From: Nipponacmea schrenckii
Taxonomy: Eukaryota > Mollusca > Gastropoda > Lottiidae
Direction: 5' to 3'
Assembly: GCA_030562195.1 (NCBI GenBank)
Contig: CM060203.1
Location: forward strand, 2,370,208-2,434,207
DNA: 64,000 nt
Every line of letters begins with the position of its first letter. Position 1 is the first letter of the stretch. A program made the translations under genes and the position numbers. The notes beneath the pieces are model-generated. The model did no database searches and was not told where the DNA came from. It was given only the letters and a program-made list of their open reading frames with translations. Shown here one piece after another: positions 46,648 to 57,444 of the stretch.

Positions 46648-46815
46648 CCGAATAGATATTGTATATTGAAGTTAAAGAATCCATTTCTGGTACTCCTCTT
46701 CTTCCTCTTTTACGTTTTTGCTTTCTTACATACACCCATATTGCTAAACCTGTCATTATTATAAATAGCAATAGTGGTATTATAATTATGATAGGTATTG
46801 CCATTTGTCTAGTAT
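46648..46815 (-). CDS. ZU5 receptor exon 8 (transmembrane)
   Basis: 168 nt, acceptor TTTATTTCAG, donor G|GTAATG. Reads (D)TRQ MAIPIIIIIPLLLFIIMTGL AIWVYV, a single strong transmembrane helix, followed by the stop-transfer cluster RKQKRKRGRRG and then VPEMDSLTSIYNIYS. Confidence 0.88.
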
Positions 46816-46899
46816 CTGAAATAAAGTGAAATAAATCATAATTAAAAATAATAAGAAATTTGTGGGTGTGATTTATGAAAACATGTCATGGCTATGAAT

Positions 46900-47745
46900 T
46901 GCTTCAATTTTTACCAGCTGATAGAACTCATATATACAGCTATATGCATAGTCACTTTCTTTACCAGCTGATAGAGTCCAATTTCAGCTCTCTTTATAGT
47001 CATATACATATTTACAATTACAACATCACATTTTTCAAAATTCTTGAAAGACTACAAAAAAGAGCCCAAAAACTTGTTTTTTGACAATAAAGTCCCTGAT
47101 GCTAATGGCCTTAAAAATCTAAATATATTAAGTTTTTCTACTCTATCATAAGATTAATTCTGCTGTATTTTTATATAAGATACTTAATGGTAAGTGTCCA
47201 TCATACCTACATAACCTTTAATCACAATATTATACTCCTTATGATTCCATAAATATGAGATTAATTCTACCTAAAGCTCGAATATCTCTTGTTCAACATA
47301 GTATCAAGTATAAAGGTGCAAAACTGTGGAATAAGTTACCTGTATAGTGATCTTAATATTTACTTTACCAGCTGATAGAGCTCAATTTCAACTATCTGTA
47401 AAGTCAACTTAATATTTACCTTACCAGCTGATATAGTTTAATTTCAGCTATCTGTATAGTCGTATAAATCTTTACTTTACCAGATAATAGAACTTAATTT
47501 CATCTATCGGTATAGATTCACTTTACCAGCTGATAGAGCCCAATAACAGCTTCCTGTATAGTCATCTTAATATTTACTTTACTAGATGGAAGAGTCCAAT
47601 TTCATCTATCTGTAGCTCAATTTCAACAAAAAGTTTTCTAAATATTGGCTTTACCAGCTGATATATCTCAATTTCAGCTACAGGTATCGTCGAACTATCG
47701 ACTTAAACTGCTGATAAAACACAATTTCAGCCATCTGTATGAGCA
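46900..47745. repeat. minisatellite of about 60 bp split by a LINE fragment
   Basis: Units TTTACCAGCTGATAGAGCTC then AATTTCAACTATCTGTATAG and TCATCTTAATATTTAC occur at about 46910-47010 and again at about 47365-47735. The two parts are separated by a LINE-like block at 47030-47345. Confidence 0.8.
47030..47345 (+). pseudogene. decayed non-LTR retrotransposon (LINE) reverse transcriptase 3' end
   Basis: Frame-broken plus-strand peptides read LERLQKRAQKLVF, then (after frameshifts) AVFLYKILNGKCPSYLHNLF and RLILPKARISLVQHSIKYKG then AKLWNKLP. These are the typical C-terminal strings of LINE-encoded reverse transcriptases (RLQKRAAR.., LY..L.G..P.YL, ...Y.G...WN.LP). Several stops and frameshifts make it non-functional. 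Clade (CR1/Jockey-like) is not resolved. Confidence 0.75.
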
Positions 47746-47749
47746 AAAT

Positions 47750-48290
47750 AGACCCTGTATTCAGAGACATTGAGGAAATATTCAAAAACAGTCGCTTAAT
47801 GAAGGTGGTCTCTTATGACAGGATGGGGTCAACTGAACTACAAGCCATTTTTTGATGTTTAGGCTTGGCCATGATAGGATTTTTTTCCTACTTATACATC
47901 AAAGAATGTTGTCGGGTTTCAACCGCTTTTGCATTCCGTCACCCGAACTACCTAAGGGGAAACCCATTTTCCTTTTTTTCGTAACCATAGTTTTCACGGC
48001 CGTTTTCAATGTCCAAATTTTTTACAATAAATCAATAAAATACAACCCCCCTCTTGTAATTTGATTTGCCGATAATGAACGAAATGAAAGGATCGGAATT
48101 TTACGCCCTACCCCTCTACAAGTAATGAAGAAGGGTAACGGGATTTAGTATGAGAGACATTTTGCCAGGACAGCGGCATAAGCCTAGTTTAATTGGGTTG
48201 ACCACTCCCGATGGATCTTCCTGTAAAGTCTGGTCGAAAAAAATCTGGAAGTTGTTTGCCGGGGATTGAATCCAGGACTCTCAGGCTTAA
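47750..48290. repeat. transposon fragment and SINE-like remnant
   Basis: 47750-47840 resembles 28245-28340 (CCTGTATTCAGAGAC...ATATTCAAAAACRGTCGCT...GAAGGTGG). 48075-48120 is a diverged copy of the ATGAA..GG..TTTTACG.CCTAC element. 48255-48275 has GGGGATTGAATCCAGGACTC, resembling a tRNA B box. No genes. Confidence 0.5.
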
Positions 48291-48377
48291 CATCACATTT
48301 TGTTATCCAGAACCCACAGAACAAAAACGGGAACGACGGAACAACTCAGTTTGCATTTAAATCAGAATGATTCTTAC

Positions 48378-48620
48378 CTGAGTCAGAATCACCGTATTCC
48401 TCTGTCACATTTTTACCATTTAATTCAACCATTGTGTCGTTGTTTATAACGTCATTAAAAACAGTGGAATTCGGCTCCGTCGACTCTAAAGAGATTGGCT
48501 TATATTCGGGCGTAGAAGTGGTAACCAGGATGGACCTCCCCTCATATTTAATGGTAGATCGTTTGCTATCCAATTGTCTGAATTTACCACATTTCCTATG
48601 GCGAATCCTAACTTTTGATG
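48378..48620 (-). CDS. ZU5 receptor exon 7 (juxtamembrane ectodomain)
   Basis: 243 nt, acceptor AAATTGTAG, donor GTAAGA. Reads (S)SKVRIRHRKCGKFRQLDSKR, then a Ser/Thr/Glu-rich stalk STIKYEGRSILVTTSTPEYK...STEPNSTVFNDVINNDTMVE with sequons NST, NDT and NVT. An internal acceptor (AAATTCAG, exon from 48577) exists but would break the phase with exon 6. Confidence 0.75.
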
Positions 48621-49062
48621 CTACAATTTAAAGCGTATTCATTACTTTCAGACAATCGAAAACGTTTGGCCTTTATTTAAATTCTAAAAGACTTGAGTCG
48701 GATGATTACCTCTGATTATATGGTTGTTGTTAGGGTGTACTTAATATTTTACAAAACGTTATGCCAAATCGCGTCTGGGTTTCTAAAATTTATACCAACT
48801 GGAAAGTACGCATAGCTATTACTTTCTTTCATCCTTTCTATCAAATCAATTACATGTACACGTATAATGAAATCTGTGCTTCACTACCGAGGACATTTAC
48901 TGCCATCATGCTGCTAGTAACGATACATAAACGCAACTGGATCAAAGACAACAAAGCAGGCTGTCCCTGCGTATGGGGTGTTGCTATTACTTGATCCAAT
49001 GCACAGTCAAGATTTTGAATAAATAAATGATAAACCCTAATTAAAAGGAACGTGACACTCAC

Positions 49063-49104
49063 AGCAAACCTCAATAGCGCTGATATATAACTCTTGTCTT
49101 TTCT
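49063..49104 (-). CDS. ZU5 receptor exon 6
   Basis: 42 nt, acceptor TTATTTCAG, donor GTGAGT. In the phase set by exon 5 it reads KKRQELYISAIEVC, leaving one base. The other phases conflict with exon 7. Confidence 0.65.
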
Positions 49105-49756
49105 CTGAAATAAAAATATACAATTAATATCCTTAGAAATTAAACATACAGGGACTGTACAGCCTATTTATGTATCAGGGACTGTACAGCCTATTTATGT
49201 GTATCAGGGGCACCTGTCAATTCTATTTGTGACATTCAGATTCTTCGTTCAATTCTATAATTACGGAAAGACATAAACTGGAATTGGCACAGCTCCCGCA
49301 AGAGAATTCGAGACCATTATAGCACCATTGTATCCTATAATGATTTAATGGCCGATTTTAAATACAGGGAGACTAAAATTTGGTAAATCAAGTAAGTTCA
49401 ATTGGATAATAATTGGACAGAAACTAGAATAACTTGAGGTAACTTCGCTTCCCTGTATTTACATTCGGCTATTTAATCAAAAATATATATATTTTAAGCA
49501 CACTGATTCGCATAATGTTATTTGTAAGGTTAAGATCTGTGTAAAGTCAAATCTGGCGACAAGAGACCCTGAACTTATAGCTTCCACTCGTGATCTTAAA
49601 GAGAGAAGTTTACAAAATGAGGAGATAAAGCCACATTCAATCGTCCATAAACAGTATTTACTGTTATCAGAAAGCATAATATATAGATCGAACAATGATA
49701 TGGAAAACTCTGCCAAGTGCATTGCTATTTTCTGTCACCATAAAAGGTGTACTTAC

Positions 49757-49819
49757 TGTAGTATGAACGGAATGTTGATTTCCTACAGGTCTGGTTTACC
49801 AGTATACGTTGCAACTCTT
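49757..49819 (-). CDS. ZU5 receptor exon 5
   Basis: 63 nt, acceptor GTTTCAG, donor GTAAGT. Only one of three phases is open: (E)ELQRILVNQTCRKSTFRSYY plus one base. It fits exons 4 and 6 and carries an NQT sequon and one Cys. Confidence 0.7.
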
Positions 49820-50236
49820 CTGAAACAGATCCAAAAGATTTCTTTCAAAAATTGTCAAATGCGTACGTAATCAAGATCTCATTGCAATAAATAATCACAG
49901 AAAAATTCATAAAAATCAGACAAAAACCGACTTCCTCATTCTGTTCAGGCACAAATTTGGACGCGGTTTTGCTCAGTCACGTGCAATGACCAAATCGTTA
50001 CATTCAAACTATTTTTTTTCTTCATTCTCTTTTATTGTCTAATAATTAACTTTCAAACTTGACTAAGAGTACATTGTATTACTTAAACAGGTATTTTTAA
50101 TGGCTTGCATTAAAGCACCGCCCCCCCCCTTTGACCTTATATAAATCGCGACAAATTAGGGGTTGCTGAAAACTGCTTAAGTGGATTCAGTTATTAGATT
50201 TTTTTGGAGCAAAAAACCCTGAAATATGCATCTCAC

Positions 50237-50299
50237 CTCTGGGTTTCTCCTGGATACACTTTCTTGGTACTTCAAGTAATTGAACCACACCTGTGTCAC
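50237..50299 (-). CDS. ZU5 receptor exon 4
   Basis: Reads (G)DTGVVQLLEVPRKCIQEKPR plus one base; donor GTGAGA. Two tandem acceptors (CACAG|GTGACACAG|GTG) allow exon starts at 50299 or 50290, both in frame, differing by three residues: a NAGNAG-like choice spaced 9 bp. Confidence 0.65.
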
Positions 50300-50620
50300 C
50301 TGTGTAAGCAAATACAAACTTTATACCTTATTAAGTTATTATCTTTGACTATACTCTCTAGATTATAGAGGATCTGAAACGATCCATTACTCTGCATGTT
50401 GTAGTATATCTATGGAAAAGCTCTGTGGATTTATTTCTTAAGCTTAATTTTGTCAATTATGCATGATACAATTATAAATAGATTAGCACGAATAACTTGC
50501 TGTTTATGCTTCAGCTTTGAAACTGGGAACCTTCCCCACAGAGAGGCCATATATCATAAAAATTGTTAGATTTTTTATAAATGTTTATTGTTTAGTTAAT
50601 ACTAGTATATGAAAAGTTAC

Positions 50621-50662
50621 CTTCGCCATCACAGGATTTCCTCTTTGCTAAGGCATAATAAT
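50621..50662 (-). CDS. ZU5 receptor exon 3
   Basis: 42 nt, with a strong polypyrimidine acceptor (TTTCCTGTTTCTCTGATAG) and donor GTAACT. Encodes (Y)YYALAKRKSCDGE with 2+39+1 phasing. Open sequence continues upstream of the acceptor to 50834, so a longer form cannot be excluded. Confidence 0.6.
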
Positions 50663-50861
50663 CTATCAGAGAAACAGGAAAGATGATATACATGTAACTA
50701 AAGAATACACTATTTTCATAGTGAAAGAAGCAGGATAGAAACAAGTTTACAACATCATCTGATAATTGACACTCATTGGTAGGACACGTGGGTTTCTGCA
50801 CTGCAGATATCCTCGTCCTTGCTCCCAATGTCATAGTTTATTTATGTCCACATTTCTTTTT

Positions 50862-52895
50862 ATACGCCCACACTTAATGTGAGTGTTTGTTATAACCCAA
50901 GGATGAACCCTATTGAAAATCAGACCAATCGAAAAATAAAATATTTAATATGAGTTATTGCCCTTGCTCATAAAAACGCATCTGCCTGTGTTCTTGAATT
51001 CTTTGTGGAAACGATAGAGAGCTGGTTTCTGTATGGATTTTAATGAAATTTGGTGTGAGTGTTTGTAATCATTCCAGGATGAAGCCTATTAAAAATCAGA
51101 CCAATCGAAAAATATTTTCTATGAGTTATTGCCCTTGTATTTGGAATCTATGTGAACACGAAAGAGAGCTGGTTTCTTAATGGATTTTGATGTTACTTGA
51201 TATGAGTGTTTGTCATAACGCAAGAAATGAACAATATGGAAAATCAGAGCAATCGAAAAATATTTGATATGAGTTTTTGCCCTTGTTCTTAAAAACGCGT
51301 CTGCCTTTGTTCTATAATTTTTTGTAGACTGGAGGAGCTGGTTTCTTGATGGATTTTGATGAAATTTGGTATAAGCGTTTGTAATCACTCAATGATAAGT
51401 CCTTTTTAAAATCAAATTAAACGAACTTATTTACTATGAGTTATTGCCCTTGTTTTTGGATTCTTTGTGGACACGATAGAGAGCTGGTTTCTTGATGAAT
51501 TTTGACGAAACTTGGTATGAGTCTTTGCAATCAACCAAAGATGAACCCTATTAAAAATCAGACCAATCGAAAAGTGTTTTCTATGAGTTATTGCCCTTGT
51601 TCTTGATTTCTTTGTGGACACGATAGAGAGCTGGTTTCTGTATGGATTTTAATGAAATTTGGTGTGAGTGTTTGTAATCATTCCAGGATGAAGCCTATTA
51701 AAAATCAGACCAATCGAAAAATATTTTCTATGAGTTATTGCCCTTGTATTGAATGAATTGACACGATAGAGAGCTGGTTTCTTGATGGATTTTGACGAAA
51801 CTTGGTGTGAGTCTTTGCAATCAACCAAGGATGAACCCTATTAAAAATCAGACCAATCGAAAAATATTTTCTTTGAGTTATTGCCCTTGTTCATGAATTC
51901 TTGGTGGACACGATAGAGAGCTGGTTTCTTGATGTATTTTAACCAAACTTGGTGTGAGTCTTTGTAATCACTCAAAGATGAACTCTATTTAAAATCAGAC
52001 CAATCGAAAACTATGAGTTATTGCCCTTGTTCTTGAATTCTTTGTAGACACGATAGAGAGCTGGTTTTTTGATCGATTTTGACGAAACTTGGTGTGAGTC
52101 TTTGAAATCAACCAAGGATGAACAGACAGATCGAAAAGTATTTTCTATGAGTTATTGCCCTTGTTCTCGAATTCTTTGTGGACAGGAGCTGGATTCTTGA
52201 TGGATTTTAACGAAACTTGGTGTGAGTCTTGGTAATCAACCAAGGATGAACGCTATTAAAATCAGACCAATCGAACAATATTTTCTATGAGTTATTGCCC
52301 TTGTTCTCGAATTCTTTGTGGACAGGAGCTGGATTCTTGATGGATTTTAACGAAACTTGGTGTGAGTCTTGGTAATCAACCAAGGATAAACGCTATTAAA
52401 ATCAGACCAATCGAACAATATTTTCTTTGAGTTATTGCCCTTGTTCTTGAATTCTTTGTGGACACGAGCTGGATTCTTGGTGGATTTTGATGAAACTTGG
52501 TGTGAGTGTTTGTTATAAACCGAGGATGAACCTTCTTGAAATCAGTCCAATCGAAAAATATTTAATATGAGTTATTGCCCTTGTTCTTTAAAACGCATAT
52601 GCCTTTGTTCTTGAATTCTTCGTGGACACGATATTGAGCTGGTTTCTGGATCGATTTTGATGAAATATAGTTTGAGTGTTTGTATTCACTCTGGAATTTA
52701 CCCTTTTGAAAATCAAACTATTTACAATGAGTTATTCCCCTTTTCTAGAATTCTTTGTGGACCCGATAGAGAGCTGATTAGGATTTGGATGAAATTTATT
52801 GTGAGTGTAATTAAAACTCAAGAGAAATCTTTCATTTACCGATAATCCTTGTCAACCTCCCGGAAAATTGGCTGCCATTATAAATGTGGGCGTAT
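50862..52895. mobile_element. TIR-bounded element filled with 13 tandem repeats
   Basis: Outer inverted ends TTATACGCCCACACTTAATGTG and CATTATAAATGTGGGCGTATTA enclose about 2 kb. Inside, a unit of about 130-170 bp repeats 13 times in one orientation: GAGTTATTGCCCTTGTTCTTG, AATTCTTTGTGGACACGATA, GAGAGCTGGTTTCTTGATGG, ATTTTGACGAAACTTGGTGT, GAGTC...ACCAAGGATGAACCCTATTA, AAATCAGACCAATCGAAAAA. GAGTTATTGCCC starts at about 50951, 51122, 51269, 51436, 51586, 51732, 51872, 52014, 52149, 52289, 52429, 52568 and 52728. No protein is encoded. Lies in the ZU5 receptor intron between exons 2 and 3. Confidence 0.8.
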
Positions 52896-53729
52896 TACGA
52901 TGGCCATCGCTATTTTGGATGAATTTCTAAATAATTCATCACTTCAAGTAACGCAAAACAATTGTATGGTTTTCTACCATGAGTTAAATTGTACACAACG
53001 TTTCTATACATTACAATGTTATTATCAGGTGAAAATAAGGAAATATGAATGGAGATATACCTTGATAACTATCGGTACCATTGTTTTGTATTTGTGGTTC
53101 GTGCTTCAGACAAACGATGGATGACCTATGCCGTTCTGTAAAGAAAAATTGTTCAATCATGTTATAACTAAAATGAAATGAAATGTTGGATAAGTGTTTC
53201 ATAATCTGATGTTGAAATTGAGAAAGTAACCACGACTGACATAGTATATATTAACCTAGGAAGGAATGGAGTTACCCATATTGCACGTGCGACAGATATT
53301 GCATGGTCTAGTTGAAATAGAACCGACAGATGTCTACAATTAACATAGGCTAAACTTTTAAACATTTCAGACAATGAAAAGGGAAGTGTAATGGTTAAAT
53401 AGAAGTATTTGATGTCCATAACGCATAAGAAGTAGTTGAAATTTGATGGTTGTACATTGCTCTAATCTAATGCAACAGCGATTTGCATGTAATATACGAC
53501 TAGCAAACTTTTACAATCTATCTAAAATTGGAGCCCTACTGTCAAAACGATAAAGGTGTTTCTGGATACACTTTTTCTGTAACCGATTACAAGCTGAAAT
53601 ATAAAAAAAGAATAATTGTTTATTGTCTGTCGAGGCTGCTCGGTTCTCATGTGTGTTTGTGTGTACTTTGTTTTTTACTTTATGTTTTATGTATAATTAA
53701 GCCCCCTTAATATAGGTTGCACTACACAC

Positions 53730-56400
53730 AGTATGTACAAGATGCCCTATTTTTGTACTTGATAGCTTCAGGAGCGGAGACAAAGTCCAAAAAGGTTCAA
53801 AGAGCCATACTTCGTCATGTTATTGGGGATAAAGGAAGAAAAATAGCGGAAACTTACGACGGAAGGTGAAACCGAGACAACAGTCAAGGATCTGATTAAA
53901 ATGTATGATGATCATTTTATTGGAAAAAGAAATTCCATTTATGAAAGACATTTCTTTCGTTGTTGGAAGCAGGAGAGAAAAGAATTTCTGACTGATGTCC
54001 AAGACCAGTCTAAACATTGCAATTTTGGCGCAATGACCGAAGTACTTAATAGGGATCAAATAGTTGGAGGTATAGATAGCCCAAAACTAGAGCAAAAGCT
54101 TTTATATGAATCTGATTTGACTTTAGCCAAAGCAACTGAAATGTGTAGAACTTATGAGAATTTTGTCAAACATAATGAAAGATATAGATAGTCAACAAAG
54201 TGGAGCAAATGCTGCCACTGATTGATGCTTATTTTACAAAGAAGAGTAAGAGTTAAAATAGTAGGTTTCAAAGGAAATCAAATGACAGAAAAGATGACAG
54301 AAAAGATAAACTTGAGACGATATTGGAATTTAACCAACATTCTAAACAAATTATATCAAGATGTGTTTTCCAAAGAATTATGAGATTTGAATGTTCCAGA
54401 AGTTAAAATATATATAGCCTGTCTAAAATCCATCCACCAGTAAAAGAAGAACTTTTGAAATGGAAAAAGATGGTATAATCAAAAAAGGTTACCCCCCCCT
54501 ACACCTTGGATAAATTCAATGGTTATTGTAGAAAAACCTAATGGCGGATTAAGAATATGTTTAGGTTCAAGACATTTAAACAAATATAGGCCCTACTGTG
54601 TCTGATCAATATAAAATGCCTAGTATTGATGAAATGACAGCTAAACCGAGTGGGTTAAAAATGTTTTCAAAATTCTCAAATTGAAAAGCAACTCTTATCA
54701 ATTGTATTTGCTGCAGAACGTTCCCAACAATTTGTTTATTGTGTAAAATTTAAAGTGACAAATGATCACAAACCTTTACAATTTTTTTTACTAAGCCTTT
54801 AAGTTCCTGTCCACCTAGGATATCTAGATTAGTGCTACAATTACAGAAATACAACGTTGAGTATAAATGGGTTGCAAGAAAATTATTGAAGATAGCTGAT
54901 ACTCTATCTAGAGCACCTGATATACTTATAAAGGAAGATTTTCGATTATCAAATAACTCGAGTATTATGTTCATAATGTTCAGGCGGTAGTTCCATTTAG
55001 TAATGACTTGTTGGATCAATTTCGTGAAACATGTGACAAAAACAAGTATCAAACTGAACTCCGACAAATAATCTTTAAAGGATGGTCGGATAACCGAAAA
55101 GATCTTGCGGATGATATGAGACCTTATTGGAATTTCCGTGAAGAACTTTCAATACATGAGGGTTTAATCTTCAAAAATACCAGACTACTAATTCCTGAAA
55201 AATGAAAAGCAATATGCTTAAAAGACTTCATGGAGGGTATTTAGGGTTTGAAAAATGTTTGAATAGAGCAAGAAACTGTATATTTTGGATTGGTATTTCT
55301 AAAGATATTTCCGAAATATGTGAAAATTGTGAAATATGTCAAACTTTCAAGAATCAACAAAATAATCAGTCCCTTATGTCACATGACAGAATGATATCAC
55401 ATGACAGATCTGATGTCACATGACAGACCTGATGTCACATGATGACAGACCTGATGTCCCAAGGATGGAATTAGGAAGGGATTGTTTTCATTTTGACAAT
55501 GCAGAATATTCATCACTTGTGAACTCTTATTCAATAATTTTGAAGTAGTAAAATTGAAAAATATGACTGCAGAAACTACCATAAGTCAAATGGAATGAGT
55601 GGAATTCCTAACACTCTCATAACCGATAATGGTACTAATTTTTGCTAATAAAAAGTTTCGTCATTATACAGCAAATTGAAGTATAAATCATGAAACGTCC
55701 TCACCACACTATCCCAGAAGCAATGGATTAACAGAAAGACGTGTTGGTATTGTGAAGAAACTTCTTATAAAAGCCAAATCTGAAGACCAAGATCCATACT
55801 TAGCTTTATTGAACTACAGGGATAGTCCAGTTTTACATAAATCTCCATCTCAACTCTTATTTGGAAGAAGATTGAGGACAAGAATTCCTGTAGCAAAATG
55901 TCAACTTAAACCAACATTACATAAGGGGGTAAAGGCAGAAAGAAAGAAACAACTAGAGAAACAGAAAGAATATTTTGATTTAAAAAGCAAAATATTTAAA
56001 ACCATTGAAACCAGGACAAAGTATATTAATATGGAAATTTGATGCAAGAAAAATGGGTATGTGGTAAAGTGATTTCTTTGCATCATAGTTCCAGATTTTA
56101 CAATATTAGGAGTAATGATGGAAATGTGTTAAGACGCAATCGACAACACTTAAAAGCATTTAACTCCGCACTCCGATAAAACTGTAAAATCATCCAATTC
56201 ACCAGGCAATGATCCTGATTACAACAGCACTAATTACAATGTATTTGATGAGCCAGCAGAAGATCCTAACCGTATTGAAGATCCCGAGTCAAATGAAGAG
56301 GCTGATCAAGTAGCAAATCCAAAGTTGAACCAACCAATTACCAGAACTTCTAGTGGTAGAATATCCAGAAGATCAAATTGGATTTCCGATTATAACACAT
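53730..56400 (+). pseudogene. decayed Ty3/gypsy-type LTR retrotransposon
   Basis: Ordered plus-strand remnants: Gag-like (53755-54190; KVQRAILRHVIGDKGRKIAE and, after a frameshift, a stretch containing YERHFFRCWKQ, DLTLAKATEMCRTYE); reverse transcriptase fragments (about 54480-54640; PWINSMVIVEKPNGGLRICL); RNase H end (54755-54915; TNDHKPLQFF..., ADTLSRAP); integrase with an HHCC-like zinc segment (55005-55380; LHGGYLGFEKCLNRAR, CENCEICQTF) and core/C-terminal part (55735-56180; ERRVGIVKKLL, NYRDSP, SPSQLLFGRRLRT). Gag-RT-RNaseH-integrase order identifies Ty3/gypsy. Protease and most of the RT core are missing and there are many stops and frameshifts, so it is dead. It lies antisense in the receptor intron. 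The end at about 56395 (SGRISRRSNWISDYNT, stop) resembles the usual Pol tail. Confidence 0.88.
55375..55455. repeat. short tandem repeat inside the integrase remnant
   Basis: ATGTCACATGACAGAYCTG, about four imperfect copies, interrupts the integrase coding sequence; one of the lesions of this element. Confidence 0.85.
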
Positions 56401-56515
56401 AGACACTAGCTATACACATAGATTTAAATGTTTCATAATATGCAACTTGATAAGTGTTCAAGGACTCTAAATTGTTTTGTTTCATAACTTTTCTTTTATT
56501 ATTATAAAATATTTG

Positions 56516-56862
56516 GGGTTTTTGCATGTCCATTTTTGACTAATTTTTGGTCTAGATTTGAAATTTGATGTCTATTATTGCATTTTCTTTCAGAATTTCT
56601 GAAATAATGAAAAATTTAATTGGCGGAAGGTTATTTCTAAAAATAGTGGTTTTGTGTGCAGTGACAGTCAAGCGGATGTTGACAAAATGTAGTGGTTTAC
56701 TTTCATTTTGTTTAGTTCAAAATTTTCATGGTCATGCTATATTGAAATTTTGTACAGAAACCAAGTATTGACCAGGCTTCCATGTGACTTATAGGAAAGT
56801 TTTCAACGAAATTTCTGGAAAAAGTTATGGAAGGTTGAATTTCGTGATTTAACAGATAACAG
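56516..56862 (+). repeat. possible 3' LTR fragment, copy 1 of an inverted pair
   Basis: Begins GGGGTTTTTGCATGTCCATT and ends AATTTCGTGATTTAACAGAT. It follows the gypsy coding remnant directly, so it may be part of that element's 3' LTR. The reverse complement is at 60752-61097 with about 90% identity by eye. Confidence 0.65.
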
Positions 56863-57187
56863 AGGGGGTGTTTGGCCCATAGCTTTTAACCTAAATATAT
56901 TACTGTAAGAAAGGAGACAACAAAGAGGATATTTCCCCAATACCGACAACAATTATAGTTTTATATATATATATTTTTCTTTTTTTTAAACAAAAAATAA
57001 AAAACTATAAACAACAATATACCTTTAACAAAAAATATAAAACTTTAATAGGCCTCACAATAGGTAAAAATCTTATATCAATATTGTTGAACAGAATTGG
57101 TATTTATGTAGTGATGTTATTAAGGGGAAGCAACCCCCCTTGATCTATATAAATCCCCAAATCCAGCCCCATTAAAAACAAACTTAC

Positions 57188-57209
57188 ACTCATGTCGAGA
57201 TCTTCTTGC
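57188..57209 (-). CDS. ZU5 receptor exon 2 (22-nt microexon)
   Basis: Acceptor TTTTTTATAG, donor GTAAGT. Encodes ARRSRHE plus one base. RRSR fits a minimal proprotein-convertase site. The following intron (50663-57187) contains the gypsy remnant and the TIR-satellite element. Confidence 0.5.
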
Positions 57210-57378
57210 CTATAAAAAAAAAAATTAAAAAAGATAAAGCCTTCTGGTTTGAAAAAAAATTATAATTAAAAAAATATCGATGTTTGATGTTTTGGTACGC
57301 TACCGAAGTGGCAATTGATTTTATATGTTTTAAAATAAACAGTAATTTTTTTTGAAACTACAAATTAATGTTGATCAC

Positions 57379-57444
57379 CTTAGCGTCAGTACTGTATATG
57401 TTCAGTACGGCAATTATACTGAGCAACAACAAAAACACCTTCAT
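57379..57444 (-). CDS. ZU5 receptor exon 1 (signal peptide)
   Basis: ATG at 57444..57442; reads MKVFLLLLSIIAVLNIYSTD then AK, a textbook secretory signal, ending at donor AAG|GTGATC in phase 0. An acceptor-like CTTTCAG lies 23 bp upstream (exon would start at 57467), suggesting a separate 5' UTR exon. A tiny upstream ORF (ATGTTGAAGAAATGA) overlaps the start codon and could damp translation. Assignment to the receptor rests on phase compatibility and the otherwise missing signal peptide. Confidence 0.65.

Larger units (their letters stand above)
41377..50620 (-). other. ZU5 receptor introns 3-12
   Basis: Between the exons listed: 41377-41646 and 41745-42075 (nothing seen); 42298-43379 (microsatellite 42570-43190); 43563-44205 (dispersed element at 43603-43645); 46374-46647 (nothing seen); 46816-48377 (minisatellite split by LINE, then SINE-like remnant); 48621-49062 (nothing seen); 49105-49756 (CAGGGACTGTACAGCCTATTTATGT twice at 49149-49207); 49820-50236 and 50300-50620 (nothing seen). 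Confidence 0.7.
41061..57444 (-). other. novel ZU5-like single-pass membrane receptor gene (span)
   Basis: Thirteen coding exons give 3696 nt (1231 codons plus stop), with every splice phase compatible. Order in the protein: signal peptide (1-22); RRSR, a possible basic cleavage site, near 26; ectodomain of about 160 residues with five Cys and N-glycosylation sequons NQT, NST, NDT and NVT; transmembrane helix (about 186-209) followed by RKQKRKRGRRG; a roughly 550-residue acidic, low-complexity cytoplasmic stretch (about 210-760); a ZU5-like domain (about 764-850); and a further folded-looking region (about 870-1110) with a polar tail. Known of the family: ZU5 occurs in UNC5 netrin receptors, ankyrins and PIDD1, in UNC5 just inside the membrane and before a UPA and a death domain. 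Here there are no Ig or TSP1 domains outside and I see no death domain. Function as a signalling receptor is inference. LSM5 is its convergent neighbour. Confidence 0.75.

Noticed and set aside
48850..49074. Minus-strand frame MRFAVSVTFLLIRVYHLF... as a signal peptide start
   Set aside because: It begins in exon 6 of the receptor and runs through its donor site into intron. The secretory signal at 57379-57444 fits better in phase and composition.
52849..53124. 91-codon plus-strand frame
   Set aside because: It starts inside the TIR of the satellite element, and no family similarity or codon pattern is seen.
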